A DNA stretch of 64,000 nt, from contig NC_092583.1 of assembly GCF_037975245.1 (NCBI RefSeq), positions 16,268,764 to 16,332,763 of the forward strand. The letters are read 5' to 3'. A program made the position numbers and the translations under genes. Below are positions 25,208 to 40,200 of the stretch, in pieces; within the stretch, counting starts at the first letter, position 1, and every line of letters begins with the position of its first letter. The notes below the pieces were generated by a model. The model saw nothing but the letters and a program-made list of their open reading frames with translations. It had not been told where the DNA came from and made no database searches. The stretch comes from Apostichopus japonicus (taxonomy: Eukaryota; Echinodermata; Holothuroidea; Aspidochirotida; Stichopodidae).

Positions 25208-28200
25208 TGACTAATGATATACGTTTGTGAAATCACAGGCATTCTTAAGATAATAATAAATATTCTCTTGGTGTTCACAATGCATCAAGTGTTGAGAGCG
25301 TTGTGGTCAAGTGGTTAAGGCAGTGGACTTGTAATCTAAGGATTACAGGTTCAAGTCTTGGCCAGATCATTGCGTTGTGTCCTTGGGCAAGGCACTTTAC
25401 CTTCATTGCCTCTCTTCACCCAGGTGTATAAATGGGGACCTGCGAGATAAAACTGTCAGCTGTTCAGCTGCTGCCATGTGGAGGGATTGTTTCTATGATT
25501 GACAGGTTATCTTTGACCAGGGTAGTATGGTGATGCGCCTTATAGATCCTCTTTCATATTATGCTTACTTATGAAGATGAAATTACATCTGGTACACACA
25601 TTTTGTTAACGTATGGAGTGTATTATTTTCCACATGTTAAGATCCAGTAGAGTACCACCCTACCAAGGAGAAAGGTTACTTTCCACCATATTTTGGAAGC
25701 CATATTAGATTCTCAACAGTCCAGTAACTTACCCTAGATACCCAGGTCAATAGTTCAAAATCACTTTAAATTTTAAAAAACAACTAAAATGGTCTTTATT
25801 AAATAAGCATTTGTAAAGTTTCTAATTTCTTTCCCTATGTTTAGGTGCATTTTGGTGGGGGGGTGGGTGGGGGGTTGTGTGTGTTTTTTGTTGGTGGCCT
25901 GGCCTCAATAAGCTCTGTTTCTGCCAGGTCTCCCCCACTTCACATCATTTGTATATATCAATTGTTTGATTCCTATGGAATGTATTTGTATTGTATATTC
26001 AAATGTTATATGTTCACTTTGTTTATGTTATGGTGAAGTGGAAATCATAAATAGTTTTCAATTTCAATTACCACATTGCTGTTCATCGGAATTGTCACCA
26101 CAGTCATCTTCAAAGTCACAATGCCACCTAACCGGGATACAGCGGTGATTGTCACAGCGGAACTCTCCACTTCCACAAGTAACTGCTTCTGTGAAATTAA
26201 TGGCATTACAGGCAGACTTATATAAATGTTAACAATAAGCCCAAATGATTTGTATCCATATTTCACAAAATCAGGATTGATATTAAATGATGTAGATAGA
26301 GTAAGACTTCAGTTGTGTTTACAGTAAGACTGTTAAACAACTGTTCGTTTAACCTGTGAACTCATTTAAACTGCTTGAGTACATTTCTAGAAGATCTCGA
26401 GCCATGTATGGTGGTTACTGCAAGACGATGATTGACACTTAGATGTAATGTCAGATGAGATGAGATGTAACCTCTGATGTTTCATGCACCAAAATATGGC
26501 AAAAAATGCCTCATAAATTGTCTCTGATATTACTTTACGCTACAAATAGAACTTACTAAAATTGTAAATAATTCCATGTAGTACCAGCAGAAAAAAAAAA
26601 AAAAACATGTTGACACCAAACAACACAATATCTCAGTACATAGTAAAAAGCATGGAAAGGCACATTTGGTCTAAATATAACCAGTGTTGCAGCATGCTCA
26701 GTACAGAAGTGATCAGACTATCCTCAGACTATATTTTGACTCACTAAGGCTATATTAGACTCACCTAGACTATATAAGACTCACTAAGACAATATTAAGA
26801 CTCACTAAGACTATATTAGACTCACCTGGACTATATTACTCACTTAGACTATATTTAGACTCACTAAGACTATATTAGACTCACCTGGACTATATAAGAC
26901 TCACTAAGACAATATTTAGACTCACTAAGACTATATTAGACTCACCTGGACTATATTACTCACTTAGACTATATTTAGACTCACTAAGACTTATTAGAAT
27001 CACTAAGACTATATTTAGACTCATTAAGACTATATTTAGACTCACTAAGACTATATTACACTCACTTAGACTATATTTAGACTCACTAAGACAATATTTA
27101 GACTCACTAGGACTATATTACACTCACTTAGACAATATTAGACTTACAAAGACAATATTTAGACTCACTAAGACTATATTAGACTCACTAAGACTATATT
27201 GGACTATATTGAGACTCACTAAGACTACATTAGACTTTATTTAGACTATAATTAGATTCACTGAGACTATATTTAGACTCACTTAGATTAAAGTTAGACT
27301 CACTAAGACTACTTTAGACTCACTTAGACTATATTTAGACTCACTAAGACTACATTAGACTATATTTAGACTGTTTTTATACTCACTTAGACTATATTAG
27401 ACTCACTTAGACAATATTAGACTTACTAAGACATAATTTAGACTCACTAAGACTATATTAGACTCACTTAGACTATATTGGACTATATTTAGACTCACTA
27501 AGACTACATTAGACTATATTTAGACTATAATTAGATTCACTTAAACTATATTTAGACTCACTTAATTTATAGTTAGACTCATTAAGACTATTTTTGACTC
27601 ACTAAGACTACATTAGACTATATTTAGACTGTTGTTATAATCACCTAGACTATATTTAGACTTTATTAGACTATATGTAGACTCACTTAGATTATATTAA
27701 TTTTATTTTTATAAACTGATATTTACCACAGTTATCTTCATCTGAGTTATCTCTGCAGTTGTCACGACCATCACAGAGGGCCCAAGATGGTATACACCTG
27801 TAATTAGAACGACAATGAAACCAACCTGCTTCACAGGTCCGACTTTCTACAACAACAAAAAAGAGAGAGAGATTAAAATTCAAAGTACCATTTTGAACGG
27901 GTAATGATAGCTTGATGTTAACAAGAGGATGCAGTCAAACACAATGTGAAACACAAGGAATAAAGAAAAAAATTGTATACCCTACACCCCAACAAAGACT
28001 TAGAGCAGCTGGTCACTACCATCGACTCCCAGAAGAAGCAGCCAACAAGTTCATTCTCTGGGAGCCAAAACATGGTAAAGGACAGTGGGGCTGAAAGTAA
28101 ATCTGAGCTAGCAACCCTTATGGAAGACAGAAATGACTGGACATCGAGATGCCCGATTATTGTCCGGCCAACTTCTCCTACCCCTCATGATGATAATGGT

Positions 28201-31200
28201 CGACCGAGGTCGAACGATGATGATGATTATACACCCCAATAACTATAGTTAGAAATGCAAAGAAGACTATAAGTAAACTCATAATGAACTTACGACAATC
28301 TCTATGGATTTCATCGCTGCCATCACCACAGTCATCATCCAAGTCACACACCCAAGAATTTGGAATACAGTTATGGTTGTCGCACTTGAAATAACCAGCA
28401 GAACATTCTCTGGCTTCTAAATGTGACAAGATGAAAAATATTTAAAGGATTTAAACATTTTGGATTAGAACCAATTATAATCGGGAACTCAGATTTGTTG
28501 TTCTCTGTCAACTGAGCTATTAACTTTAATATTGCGCATTTGTTATTATCAGGGATGAGCCTGGTAAACACAAAATCACAGAACTTTGCAAATATTGTGG
28601 TATAGGCTCCAGTTTGTGTATGCTACAATGTGTTAGGATAATAGTTTTTGTCCCTGAGGTAGAAAAGAAATCACGGATATTCCGAGAATTCACGGAAAAA
28701 GCTCATGCCTGTATTAACCTTTATTTTCCTCGTGAAGGGGGTAGTCAGCAACCGCAGTAACTTAAACACGATAAAGCAGACAATCTGAACTGCAATCCAG
28801 AAAGCCACATAAGTAGCGACAAGGGAAATATCAAATTTTGCCATTGTAGTAAACATGCCACAATATATCGGGAAATTAGAAACAGAAAATTGAAGGGGAA
28901 AATTGTGGTGCTTTTTTTTTTTTTTTAAATAAACAGTGGAAATATTCAGTACAACCTTTGCTGAAGAATTAACAATACATATAGTTTTCATGGTCTCATG
29001 GTTTTCACGGTTCGAGTCACTCCAAGATTAATGTATGTCGTCCGGTTAAAGAGTTGTTGACAATTCATAATCATGGACGTTAAATATGAATCTAAGAGAC
29101 TGACTTCGGTCAGCTTGCATCTTTGATAAGCCAATGAGGCTTTCTTCGCGAGTTCCTGCTTGCAGGAGGATCTAAAATACATACATACATGGTCAGAATG
29201 ATTCAGTCTCAGATTCAGATAACGATGGAAACGAATAGAGAGATGGGAAGAGGAAAGGGAATTGGAGGGGAGAAGATTTACACTTACGACAAACAGCCAG
29301 GTCTTCATCTGAATTGTCAGGGCAATCTTTTCTCTGATTACAGACAGCTTGATGACTTATACATTTGCCTGTACCACATCTGAATTCCCATAGCTTACAT
29401 ATTGTAGAATCTAAAATAAAAGTAAAAATAAAAAAGAATGTTGCAACTTGTAATAGCTCTTAAGTGGTGTAATGTAATCATAACAAATGTAGCTGTCCAT
29501 AGCGAAAGGGGGAGGGTGGGATGAAAAGGGAGGGATGGGTATGGGGATGGCAGGGGGAGTGGGAGGCGGGTGACATTTCTTTATCAGGAGGTGAGGACAA
29601 CACCTACTTGTGTGACAGTGAATAGTTTTATCATATTTAGCTTAAGATTTATCGAAAGTGGAGAGATTACAAGATTTTACTAGAAATCATGCACACAGAA
29701 GTCAAAAGAGAAGATAAAATACAAGTTTTTTCACACAACCTTAAGATCATGGCACACTTGCTAAGAAAAAGCAAGTAATAACAAGTGGAGGGCTCATGGA
29801 TACCACAAAACTAACTAAGAACCTCAGTATCTGGAAGCTTAAAATTGTTTGAAATCAATTAACTTCTGCTTCGACAAATGTGATCCAAATAGAATGAAAC
29901 TACTTTACCGCAGTGAGCCTCATCAGAATTGTCCCCGCAATCATCTACACCGTTACACAGACGGATGCTGGTTGTACAGTTAAGATTATCACACTGGAAT
30001 TGCCTTCTGTCACAGGTTCGAACAGCTGGAAAGATTAAATCAAACAAGCTTTCCTTTATAAGTACATAAAACTCAGTTAGTTAACAATGGTCAGATTCAT
30101 TAAGCTGTAATTTTCTGCCAGTAGATATTAGAAAATGTTCCCTAGGCAACCCAACAGGAGATGAAACATGTGATTCTACTTTTCTGCCCACTGTCATGAC
30201 ATTTGTTGTGATTTCTGAGCATACAAAGATTGTAAGAAAGAAAACCCAGTTAAGTCATGACTGTGTGGCAGTATCCTTCCTTACCACAGTTGACAAGAGA
30301 CACTGTTCCAGTAGAAATAGCACAAATGGGTATAAAAATTTATACACCTGTTCTCCTTGTGCACTGAACATTTTCTCGTCCACTGAACACTTCCTCGTCC
30401 ACTGAACATTTCAGAAAAGGGGTTTGTTTCGCAGACAGTGTTCATCCACAGTTATCGCATGGACATGGGGATTGAAATAAAATGATTAGATTTCTCTAAA
30501 CTACTTACGACAACTATCTGGTTCATCAGAGCCATCGGAGCAATCTTCTGAGCCGTCGCACTTCCAGTAGAATGGAATGCATTTGGCGTTGTCAAGGCAA
30601 CGATACTCTTGCACCGAACAATTAGGGAAACAGGTTATCCCATCAGATTGTAAGATAAAGTTGTCAGGACAAGCGCAAGTGGAAGAATTTCCATTGAGGC
30701 CAATAAGACAAAGGTGAGAGCAGCCACCGTTATTATCACCACATGGATTTGGTAAATCTAGTAGGTGAGCAAAACATATTTCATCATAACACTAGAAAAA
30801 CAAGAAATACACAAGAAAAAACCCTACATCCACACCTGCAACAGCAACGTAGTTTAACAAACCCTAAATAGTATACTACCACTGGTTTAGATTTTAGATT
30901 TCTTTTTTGTTGGATCATAAAAAAAATGGGGTTGCTAGTATGTCACTAATGATATCATAACATCCATATAACATACATCCTGTCATACAATTTTTAAAAT
31001 AATACAAAATCCTACTTTTCCCCAACTTAGTGATTTTACTGAATAATTTTCATCTAATTTACCTTCTCAAAGTTTTTGGAAGGGTACAAAGAAATGCAAC
31101 TTACAACTCCTGGAAAGTGTCATTTTTGGCAATCTGGGAAGCTTTCTTGGCAAAAATTCCTTGGTACGATACACGCCAACCGATTGTGACACTACGTTTA

Positions 31201-34200
31201 GATAGTATCATCCCCCCCCCCCCCACACACTAGGAAAGTCTTTTCTTATATATTAAATGATAAATAACAGGGATGCATCAAATCATATCAAGTAAAAGTC
31301 CCGTCTAAGTTAATTGCAAACTATGCATGAACTCAATAAATGCATGGCCCTTGACACAATAACTGCATGGCCCTTTACACAAGAACTTTACACCATAATG
31401 GCCCTTTACACAATAACTGCATATGCAGTATGCATGAACTCAATAAATGCATGGCCCTTTACACAATAACTGCATGGCCCTTTACACAATAACTTTACAC
31501 AATAATGGCCTTTTACACAATAACTACATATGCAGTATGCATGAACTCAATAAATGCATGGCCCTTTACACAACAACTACATACCTTATGCATGGCCCTT
31601 TACAAAATAACTGCAGACCTTCTTGCATAGCCCTTTACAGAATAACTGCATGCCGTACGCATGGCCCTTTACACAATAACTGCACACCTTATGCATGGCC
31701 CTTTTACACAATAACTGCATACCTTATGCATGGCTCTTTACAAAATAACTGCATACCTTCATGCATGGCCCTTTACACATAACTGCATGCTGTATGCATG
31801 TCCCTTTACACAATAACTGCACACCTTATGCATGGCCCTTTACACAATAACTGCATACCTTATGCATGTCCCTTTACACAATATCTGCATACCTTATGCA
31901 TGGCCCTTTACACAATATCTGCATACCTTATGCATGGCCCTTTACACAATATCTGCATACCTTATGCATGGCCCTTTACACAATAACTGCATGGCCCTTT
32001 ACACAATAACTGCATGGCCCTTTACACAATAACTGCATACCTTCATGCACAGCAGGATGCATAATGTGGATATCAAAAGGACGATGTTCCGTCTTCACCA
32101 GCTCTTCTTGATCCTCTCCTGAGAACTTCCTGGCTTTGTTCACAGATTTTTTGTTCCATTCCGTCCAGTAGACCCAACCTTCAAAGACCGTCAGGGCAAA
32201 CGGGTGGGCAATCTCATTGCCCGGTTGGCCGGGAAGTTCATGCATATTGCTACCGTCCATATCTGAAAATCTGATACAGTAGCGGAAAAAATATATATCA
32301 TGGATTGAATATAAAAATGGACTAACCGATTCTCAAGCACTTATTGGAGGTGATTATCTCTGTTACACCCTCATTGGATAGTTTAATCTACGAAATTCCT
32401 CTTCCAGGATAATAAGCAGCAATGTAAGAGAATGAATGAAGAACATTCTTCAGTATAAACTGAACAGTATGGTTAATTTACATAAACATATACAGAGTGA
32501 AGAATGAACAATATCAACATATCAAAATATTAGGCTCCATCCATTATACAATTATTTTAGTTTAATCTACGAAATTCCTCTTTCAGGATTATAAGCAGCA
32601 ATATAAGAGAATGAATGAAGAACATTCTTCAGTATAAACTGAACAGTATGGTTAATATACATAAACATATCCAGAGTGAAGAATGAAACAATATCAACAT
32701 ATCAAAATATTAGGCTCCATCCATTATACAATTTTTTTTTTTGGTAGCAGACAATCGTTTATTAACAGTTATTCCTCTCTTTTAAATTTTGTAATTTCAC
32801 TCATTACTGTATCTTTTTGGAGACAAATTCAACTTTCATTCTAAGGGATTACAAAAAAATAGCCAAGCGGGAAATAGGAAAAAAGAGAGAAGAAGGATTA
32901 CTAACGCAATAAAATCCAAATGAGCATCACACCAGAAAAGTTTCTGAGCAGGAAAATCAATCGTTAACCCATTAGGCCATACGATTTTACTATCTATGAT
33001 TTTGTCAATTGCTGTTGAACCATCCATTGCTGATTTCCCAATGTACGCCTCCAATCCCCAGTCAGTCCAATACACAACACTGCGAACAAGAATCATAAAG
33101 AAAATACTAAGAATGAGCAGATATTGATAAATTTGTTACCAGCTTAGCTTTGTTTACTTTCATATGCAAAATAATTGGAAACATAATGGGAAATATTGTT
33201 GATTATTGCAAAATTTTCTACTTTCATTTTTTTAAATTTGGTGAAATTATGCATCTGGCAAAAACAGAGTGAATGACATCATCTTCTTTATAATATCCAC
33301 ACATAAAGAATGATGTTTTGAGAATAAGGTAGCAATTTGAAGAAAGTCTAAATACATGGAACACTGACATTCAAGTAATAATTTCTAATGAATCACAACT
33401 GAGGGATCAAGCAACAAGATTTTAAAACAAAAGTGATCTTTAAGAAAGGTTATCACGGACCACCTGTTGTGATCGAATACCTGGAAAGAACCAAGGGTTT
33501 ATCAAGTCATAGTATGCTAAATTCACACAAGAAGATATTGAGACTTACCCTCTTTTTGGGTTCACTACCACAGCTCTTGGGTAAAATAATCCTTGATAAA
33601 TCATTGTTTTACGAAAGGATCCATCCAGTTCAGTTACTTCCAAAACTTGACGTTGTCGGTTTATAATATACAGTTTCCTGTAACAGAAACATTTGAATAA
33701 AAGTGTTGCTATGTAGTGACAGTCGTCATAGAAACAAAGGAGGATCAAACGCATGAGATGCATTTTACCAAAACCTTAAGGAAGGGAAAAGATTAGACGA
33801 TTGGAGGAACCTCCTTACCCCCATGTTAAACTTGCATGGTTCTTCCCATGCAGTTAAACAAATGCCAGACCTTTATGTGCCCAGAACACATGTAACAGTT
33901 TACTATGAAGCCTATACACTAATGACCAAACGTTAGGATAAGTGTTTAGTAGGTCTAAATGTATGGTAACCCCTTACATTACTTTAGGGTGAAGGGCAAT
34001 CAATGAGCTGAATAATAAAAAAATAGGTTTTTCACCTAACGTTAAGCCCTTTAAGTTTATGCAACAATTTTATCTGACAGTTCTTAAAACACTACTTGTG
34101 AAAGTTGTATCATATTATGAAGAAATGTTCAAAATGAGGATTTTTCCCCATTTTTTAGACTGAACTTCAAAAATCTATGACTTCCAAGACCCAGATAAGA

Positions 34201-37200
34201 GATCTTTCCTTTTTTCCCCTACTGTTTTCCTTGTCCAAACTGCATGGTAACCATATGTTATTAAGACACTGACCTTCCAACCCAATCGACCGCAATGCCT
34301 TCAGCTCCAACCATGTAATCTGAGAGAATTACTTCCTTCTCAGAGCCATCCAGTTTCATTCGACTCAGTGACAGAGAGGTATCAATGACAAAGATGTTCC
34401 CGTCTTGCAAATCATAGTCCAGAGCAATCGCGTTTCTAAATCCATCGGAAATTAGGTCGTACTGACTACCATCTACTGACAACTGGCGGACATAATATCG
34501 ATTCGAGAAGAGAAGTTTCTCTTCATCATCTGTACAAATAGGAAAGAGTAAAGAATTGATCAAAATGGTTCATTTTTGCTGGAGAATTAGAATTTCCCAA
34601 ATCAGCAATTGAACAAAGATCAATAATGTTTAACGCTTCCTTGGAGTGTGTCCCTATGATGTTTTGTACAATCCTATAGCTATGTAAAGATTAACCAGCT
34701 TCCTTGGAGTGTGTCCCTATGATGTTTTGTACAATCCTATAGCTTATGTACAGACTAACCGGCTGTGTGTTTGCATGAACTACCATCTCGAAGCCTCTGG
34801 TATCCTGCAGCACATTTGCAGATGTAAGATCCAGGTAAGTTCTCACATATCTGACTGCATACCCAGGGGGTCTCATTACACTCATCAATATCTAACAAAA
34901 CAAAGCACAAAAGAGAAGATGAGTGAGTGAAGGTGAGAAAACTGCAAGAAAATTTCGTACAGACTATTGGATCCCTTTTCTAAAAGCTGTTTCTTTAATC
35001 TTTAAAGGGTGTGAAGACTCGCGCACAAAGAAACGTCTCATGCCGGTAATCTGACCTAGTTTCGAATGAGCTGTAACAAAAGTGTTAGACACCACCATCA
35101 ATCCCAGAAAATACACACACAGCTTGCTACCGTCGGTAATTAGACACTAGTGTACAGTCATTACATACAGCTACGGTCAATACCCAAAACACAGTGTACA
35201 TAGCAGCGATGGACATCTCAGGTCTAGATAAAAGATATCAAGGTATCATGTTTCATTACTGCCTGCATTTTGTAGCGACAAGAAGAAACCTTAACTTAAA
35301 GTTAACTTTTTCAGAGGGGGCATGTGGTTTGGAGCGAGTCTTCAATGCCTTAAATGTTGACAGTTTGAAGCTTCCTAATGAATATCTTTCGGTTTGAAAA
35401 TGATAAAGTTAAGGAACACAATTCAGACCAAAAAACTTACTTGTGATAAGACAGATCACTCTCGTTGTGAGTTCCACTTAAAACTTAAATTTATACATAG
35501 TAGGAACAGTAGGCCTGTTTGGTACTTTTGTTTCATTTTTAATTCCTTTTTTTATTACACACAAACATGCTGTAATAAACAGTTCTTCCAAAAATTGTTC
35601 CAAAAATAATTGTTCTTCCAAAAATTGAACAATAATCACAACAAACAAATAAATAAATGAATGAATAATGAAAAGTGGAAATTATCACCAATGACAATAA
35701 TATGTCTGACGTACCTCGACAAGTTTTTTGATCCGGATTTAAGACATTACCATCTTCACAGGTGCAGTAGTAACTCGTTAAGGTATTTACACACCCAGAC
35801 TCACATTGGTTTGAACTTAAATCCTGACATTCATCCACATCTGAGAACAAACAAAACAAAATCAGCAAATTATTTCAAAATATTTGAAACTAGATATATT
35901 TTAGTCATCAGGGCAAATAAGCTGCAAAAGTCTTTGTTATTCTTTACAATATTTTTATTATTCCTTTATTAAATGCATGAGTAAAATGATATTCTTACAT
36001 ACATAAATATTTCAATTTGATGAAATTCTAAATAAAGAAAACATTCACAAGAGAATATCGCAAATGTGTCATCTTCTAAGGATGAATCGACAGAAAAGAT
36101 TGTAATAGGATGTAAAAATCTTGAATAACATCTGCCCATAATGTCATCACCGACCACTTACTGTGATCACCTCCAGGGAAGAATCGAGGGCTTAGCCATT
36201 CAAGATAGATTACATTCAATCAAACATATCTCGAGTTACAGACAAGATTTTGAGATGGGAATTTCAACTAACAGTGCAGACTATTTTTCTCTTCCATACT
36301 ATATTGTCTTCCACCAAAATATCCTTTCAAAATCATACTAATTTACCTTTTAACTGTTCTGCATTCAAAGCACTTGTACCGACAGTATGAACAGTTTGAC
36401 TGTCCTGTTTCTATTCAATGATGATTAGGAACTACTCATACTGGCAGTTCAAGTGCTTAGGAGAATGATATTGGAGGACAGTGTAGAGTGGTATTAACAT
36501 TGAAAGATTTCCAAATTGCTGGAGACTGATCAGATGTGCATGAATATTTATGACTACCCCTTATTAATAATGATTTCAGTTACTTTATTTGCAATTCATG
36601 TGACTGATCACCCCAATTATCCACACCAACCAAAGATAAATAGAATATGTACAAGAAGCGTTTTCATTTGTTCATGGAAATGCAATTTCTATAGAATACA
36701 TCATTACAATGAAGCCTGACTGTGATTTTAAGGTGGACCGATCAGGATGGGTATGAATATTTATAAATATTTATGAATATTTATGACTATTTATAAATAT
36801 TTATGACTTTGCTCATGAATACTTACTACAGTGTGATTCATCTGATTCATAACAATGAAGCCTGACTGTGATTATTAGGTGGACTGATCAGGATGGGCAT
36901 GAATATTTATAAATATTTATGAATATTTATATATATTCATGACTTCGCTCATGAATACTTACTACAGTGTGATTCATCTGATTCATCAGGACAGTCGTTC
37001 ATCTTATTGCATACAAGTTGATAATCTATACATTCACCGCTAGAACATCTGAAGTTTCCTGAAGGACAGGTTGGTGGATCAGTATCTAATTATTGAAGAG
37101 AAGAAAAAATTGCAATTTTTTCATCTTTGGCAATATATCATATATAGATACAATATTAATGGCAATGTGAAAACAGGCCATCTTTTCTATATTTTGTGTG

Positions 37201-40200
37201 TCTAGTTAGCGTAACACAAGAAGATTATAACAAGACTGCATAAATTTTGTCTAGTTTGCGTAACACAAGAAGATTATAGCGAAACTGCATAATTTTGTCT
37301 AGTTTGCGTAACACAAGAAGATTATAACAAGACTAAATTTTGTCTAGTTTGCGTAACACAAGAAGATTATAACAAGACTGCATAAATTTTGTCTAGTTTA
37401 CGTAACACAAGAAGATTATAACGAGACTGCATAAATTTTGTCTAGTTTGCGTAACACAAGAAGATTATAGCGAAACTGCATAATTTTGTCTAGTTTGCGT
37501 AACACAAGAAGATTATAACAAGACTAAATTTTGTCTAGTTTGCGTAACACAAGAAGATTATAACAAGACTGCATAAATTTTGTCTAGTTTGCGTAACACA
37601 AGAAGATTATAACGAGACTGCATAAATGTTGTCTAGTTTGCGTAACACAAGAAGATTATAACGAGACTGCATAAATGTTGTCTAGTTTGCGTAACACAAG
37701 AAGATTATAACGAGACTGCATAAATTTTGAACTCACTGCAAATATCGTCTGCCTCATCGGTGCCATCTCTACAATCATCATCTCCGTCACATTTCCAAGA
37801 CAGAGTGATGCATCGACCGTTTCCGCAAGAGAACTCTGTAGCATCATCACAGTCAGGGTATACTGGTGGGGAAGAAAAAAGTTACCAATAGTTTAACACA
37901 GATCCCCCATCTCTTCTCCCCCAACACCTTGATTCCCACCTGCCCATTTTGAACTGGTTGTTCGCTATCTAACTGGGATGACAGATTTGATTTGTTCTGC
38001 TGCTACGATCAATGTTCGGAGGAGGGGTTGTTTGCTGGAAAAGGATGGTGTGAGTGGAGGAAATAGAGGGTTTGAGGGTCGGGTGGGGCTGAAAATAGAA
38101 GGTTTGGGTGTTTGAAGGGGCTGAAATAGATTCTGCCAACACCTTAGAATGTTTCAATTAGTATGAGTGACCTTTTAGATATTTTACTATTTCCAGCAAA
38201 AAAACAAAAGAAGTTTTCTGAAAACTTTCAAAAAGACTGTGTACATGTCACCCAAAAATGTTTTCATTTATTTTCCTAACTTAAGTTGACAAAAATTAGT
38301 TTGCATGATTTAAAGCATCGTTCGAATGCTTTACATAAATCGTTGGGTTATAACAAACTGGAATCGAGATTTGTTTCTACTTCTTGTATGTCTTTCCCCC
38401 ATTTTGTTGTTTTAGGCAAATTCAAGATTAGTGTTCGTAAATCTTTGTTATAATCCATCATCACAAACTACGTTAGAAATAACATTGGCTTTTCAAGATA
38501 ATTGATCGATTAATTAATAACAAGATTAATTAATTGATCATTAAAAAAATCAGCCTGGTAATGCATCTTTGATTTTGCTTCTTTTTTTCTTTTTTTTTGT
38601 GGTTATTTTTGTTATCAAATCACTTATTTATTCTCTTCTGGAAATTTTTCTCTTTAGAGATAAGGACTTTATCCCTTCAGATATTTCTCTTTCTCTTTGT
38701 ACAGAACGTTCTTCAAAACTTTGGATAACTTTGTGCTCATAATTTTTAAAATAAATGAAAATAAAACAAAACTGTTAGCAAACTGCTTATCCACAAACGA
38801 GTCCATGTAAGAGAATGTGTCATATTAAGAGGGCCTGACGTTACGATCCTAGCAGGATCTTCTTCAGAGGCTGAATGACAAGTTACAGTTACAGCAAGTG
38901 CAAATACACACACAGAATACAGACAGGTTAATACATTTTTTTTTAACTCACTTCGAAATAACCTTTTGATTATCATCACCATGAATAAAATGTTCACCCA
39001 AACCCTGTCCTTACCACATGAAGGATATTCGTCTGAGGTATCTCCACAATCGTTATCATGGTCACATTCCCACTCCTCTCGAATACAGATACCATTGTCG
39101 CAGGCAAATTGGTTCTCAGAACATGAGACTCTCGCTTCACAATGAAAGATAACACTTGATAGTTATTCACTTATATATAATCTTGACTACTAGAGCAAAT
39201 AATGCTGCATTATCTCAAGACTTTGCACAGTAGTAAAAGGAATAATAATCCAGAGGCAGAAATACTTAAATTGCTTAATATAATAACGATCAGATAGCCA
39301 AATGTCCTAGTGATTTCTTGCCAAATTTCATATGAGAACATTTAAAACTTTCTTTACTTAATATGGTGGATGCATATACCAAAGTATTCTTGGCATATAG
39401 ATATCACAACAGTCAACCTCAAATAATCTTTAATCACTAGGAAATTAAAGTTGTTGTTGTACTTTAATTCATTTGTCTTATCGCCAATTGTGTACAATGG
39501 GAAAGGAGGTCTCCTATAAAGTCTTAAAAAGACTTAGCAAAGTAGGAGAGTGCTCAATTGTTTGAACCCACATGTGTAATAAAAACGATGTGTGCAAGCT
39601 TAACTGTTGTAGTTAGGGAAGGCTCACAAATTTAACAGACGATCATTGCCGGCCCAGCCGTTGCTATCCAGTGTAATGAGCATAGCAACCAGCTGGTAAT
39701 GAGTCACGCCTGAACACACACATTTCCTGGCTTCCAAGAGCCTGTGGACAGTTGTATGCACTGACTATGAGACCACAAATTAAGCCTCTAATACACATAA
39801 GATGACCAGACAATGAGCTGGACACTTTTGTCTGGGATATACACAAAAGGGTCATATAACTCTCTCTGCAGGTTCAGAACTGTGTTTTTGTATATTTGCG
39901 TGTCTGGCAATAAAAAAATTCACAGGTGCGTATGCAAAATACTGCCAACTTTTTTGAATTTATATTGTCACGAAACTGATGAAAATTTTACAATGACAAT
40001 TTAGCATAGCTATATTTTGTAATAAAATGAAGATTTAATCTGTCTTACAATCTTTGAAAAGTTTTACTTACAAATCTCCCGATATTAAGAAACAAACATT
40101 GTTCGGCAAAGCTCCATTTCTAGACTGCCTAACAATGAATAGCATGCATTATATGTATATTACAAATGCAGTGTATAACCCCACCGAAAAGACTACCGTA

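Noticed and set aside
31447-32032. Plus-strand repetitive ORFs (His-Gly-Pro-Leu-His-Asn-Asn type)
   Set aside because: They are translations of the intron 17 array and have no independent support.
37190-37729. CRISPR-like regular array
   Set aside because: The units are contiguous and vary as minisatellite copies do, there are no unique spacers, and this is an animal genome.
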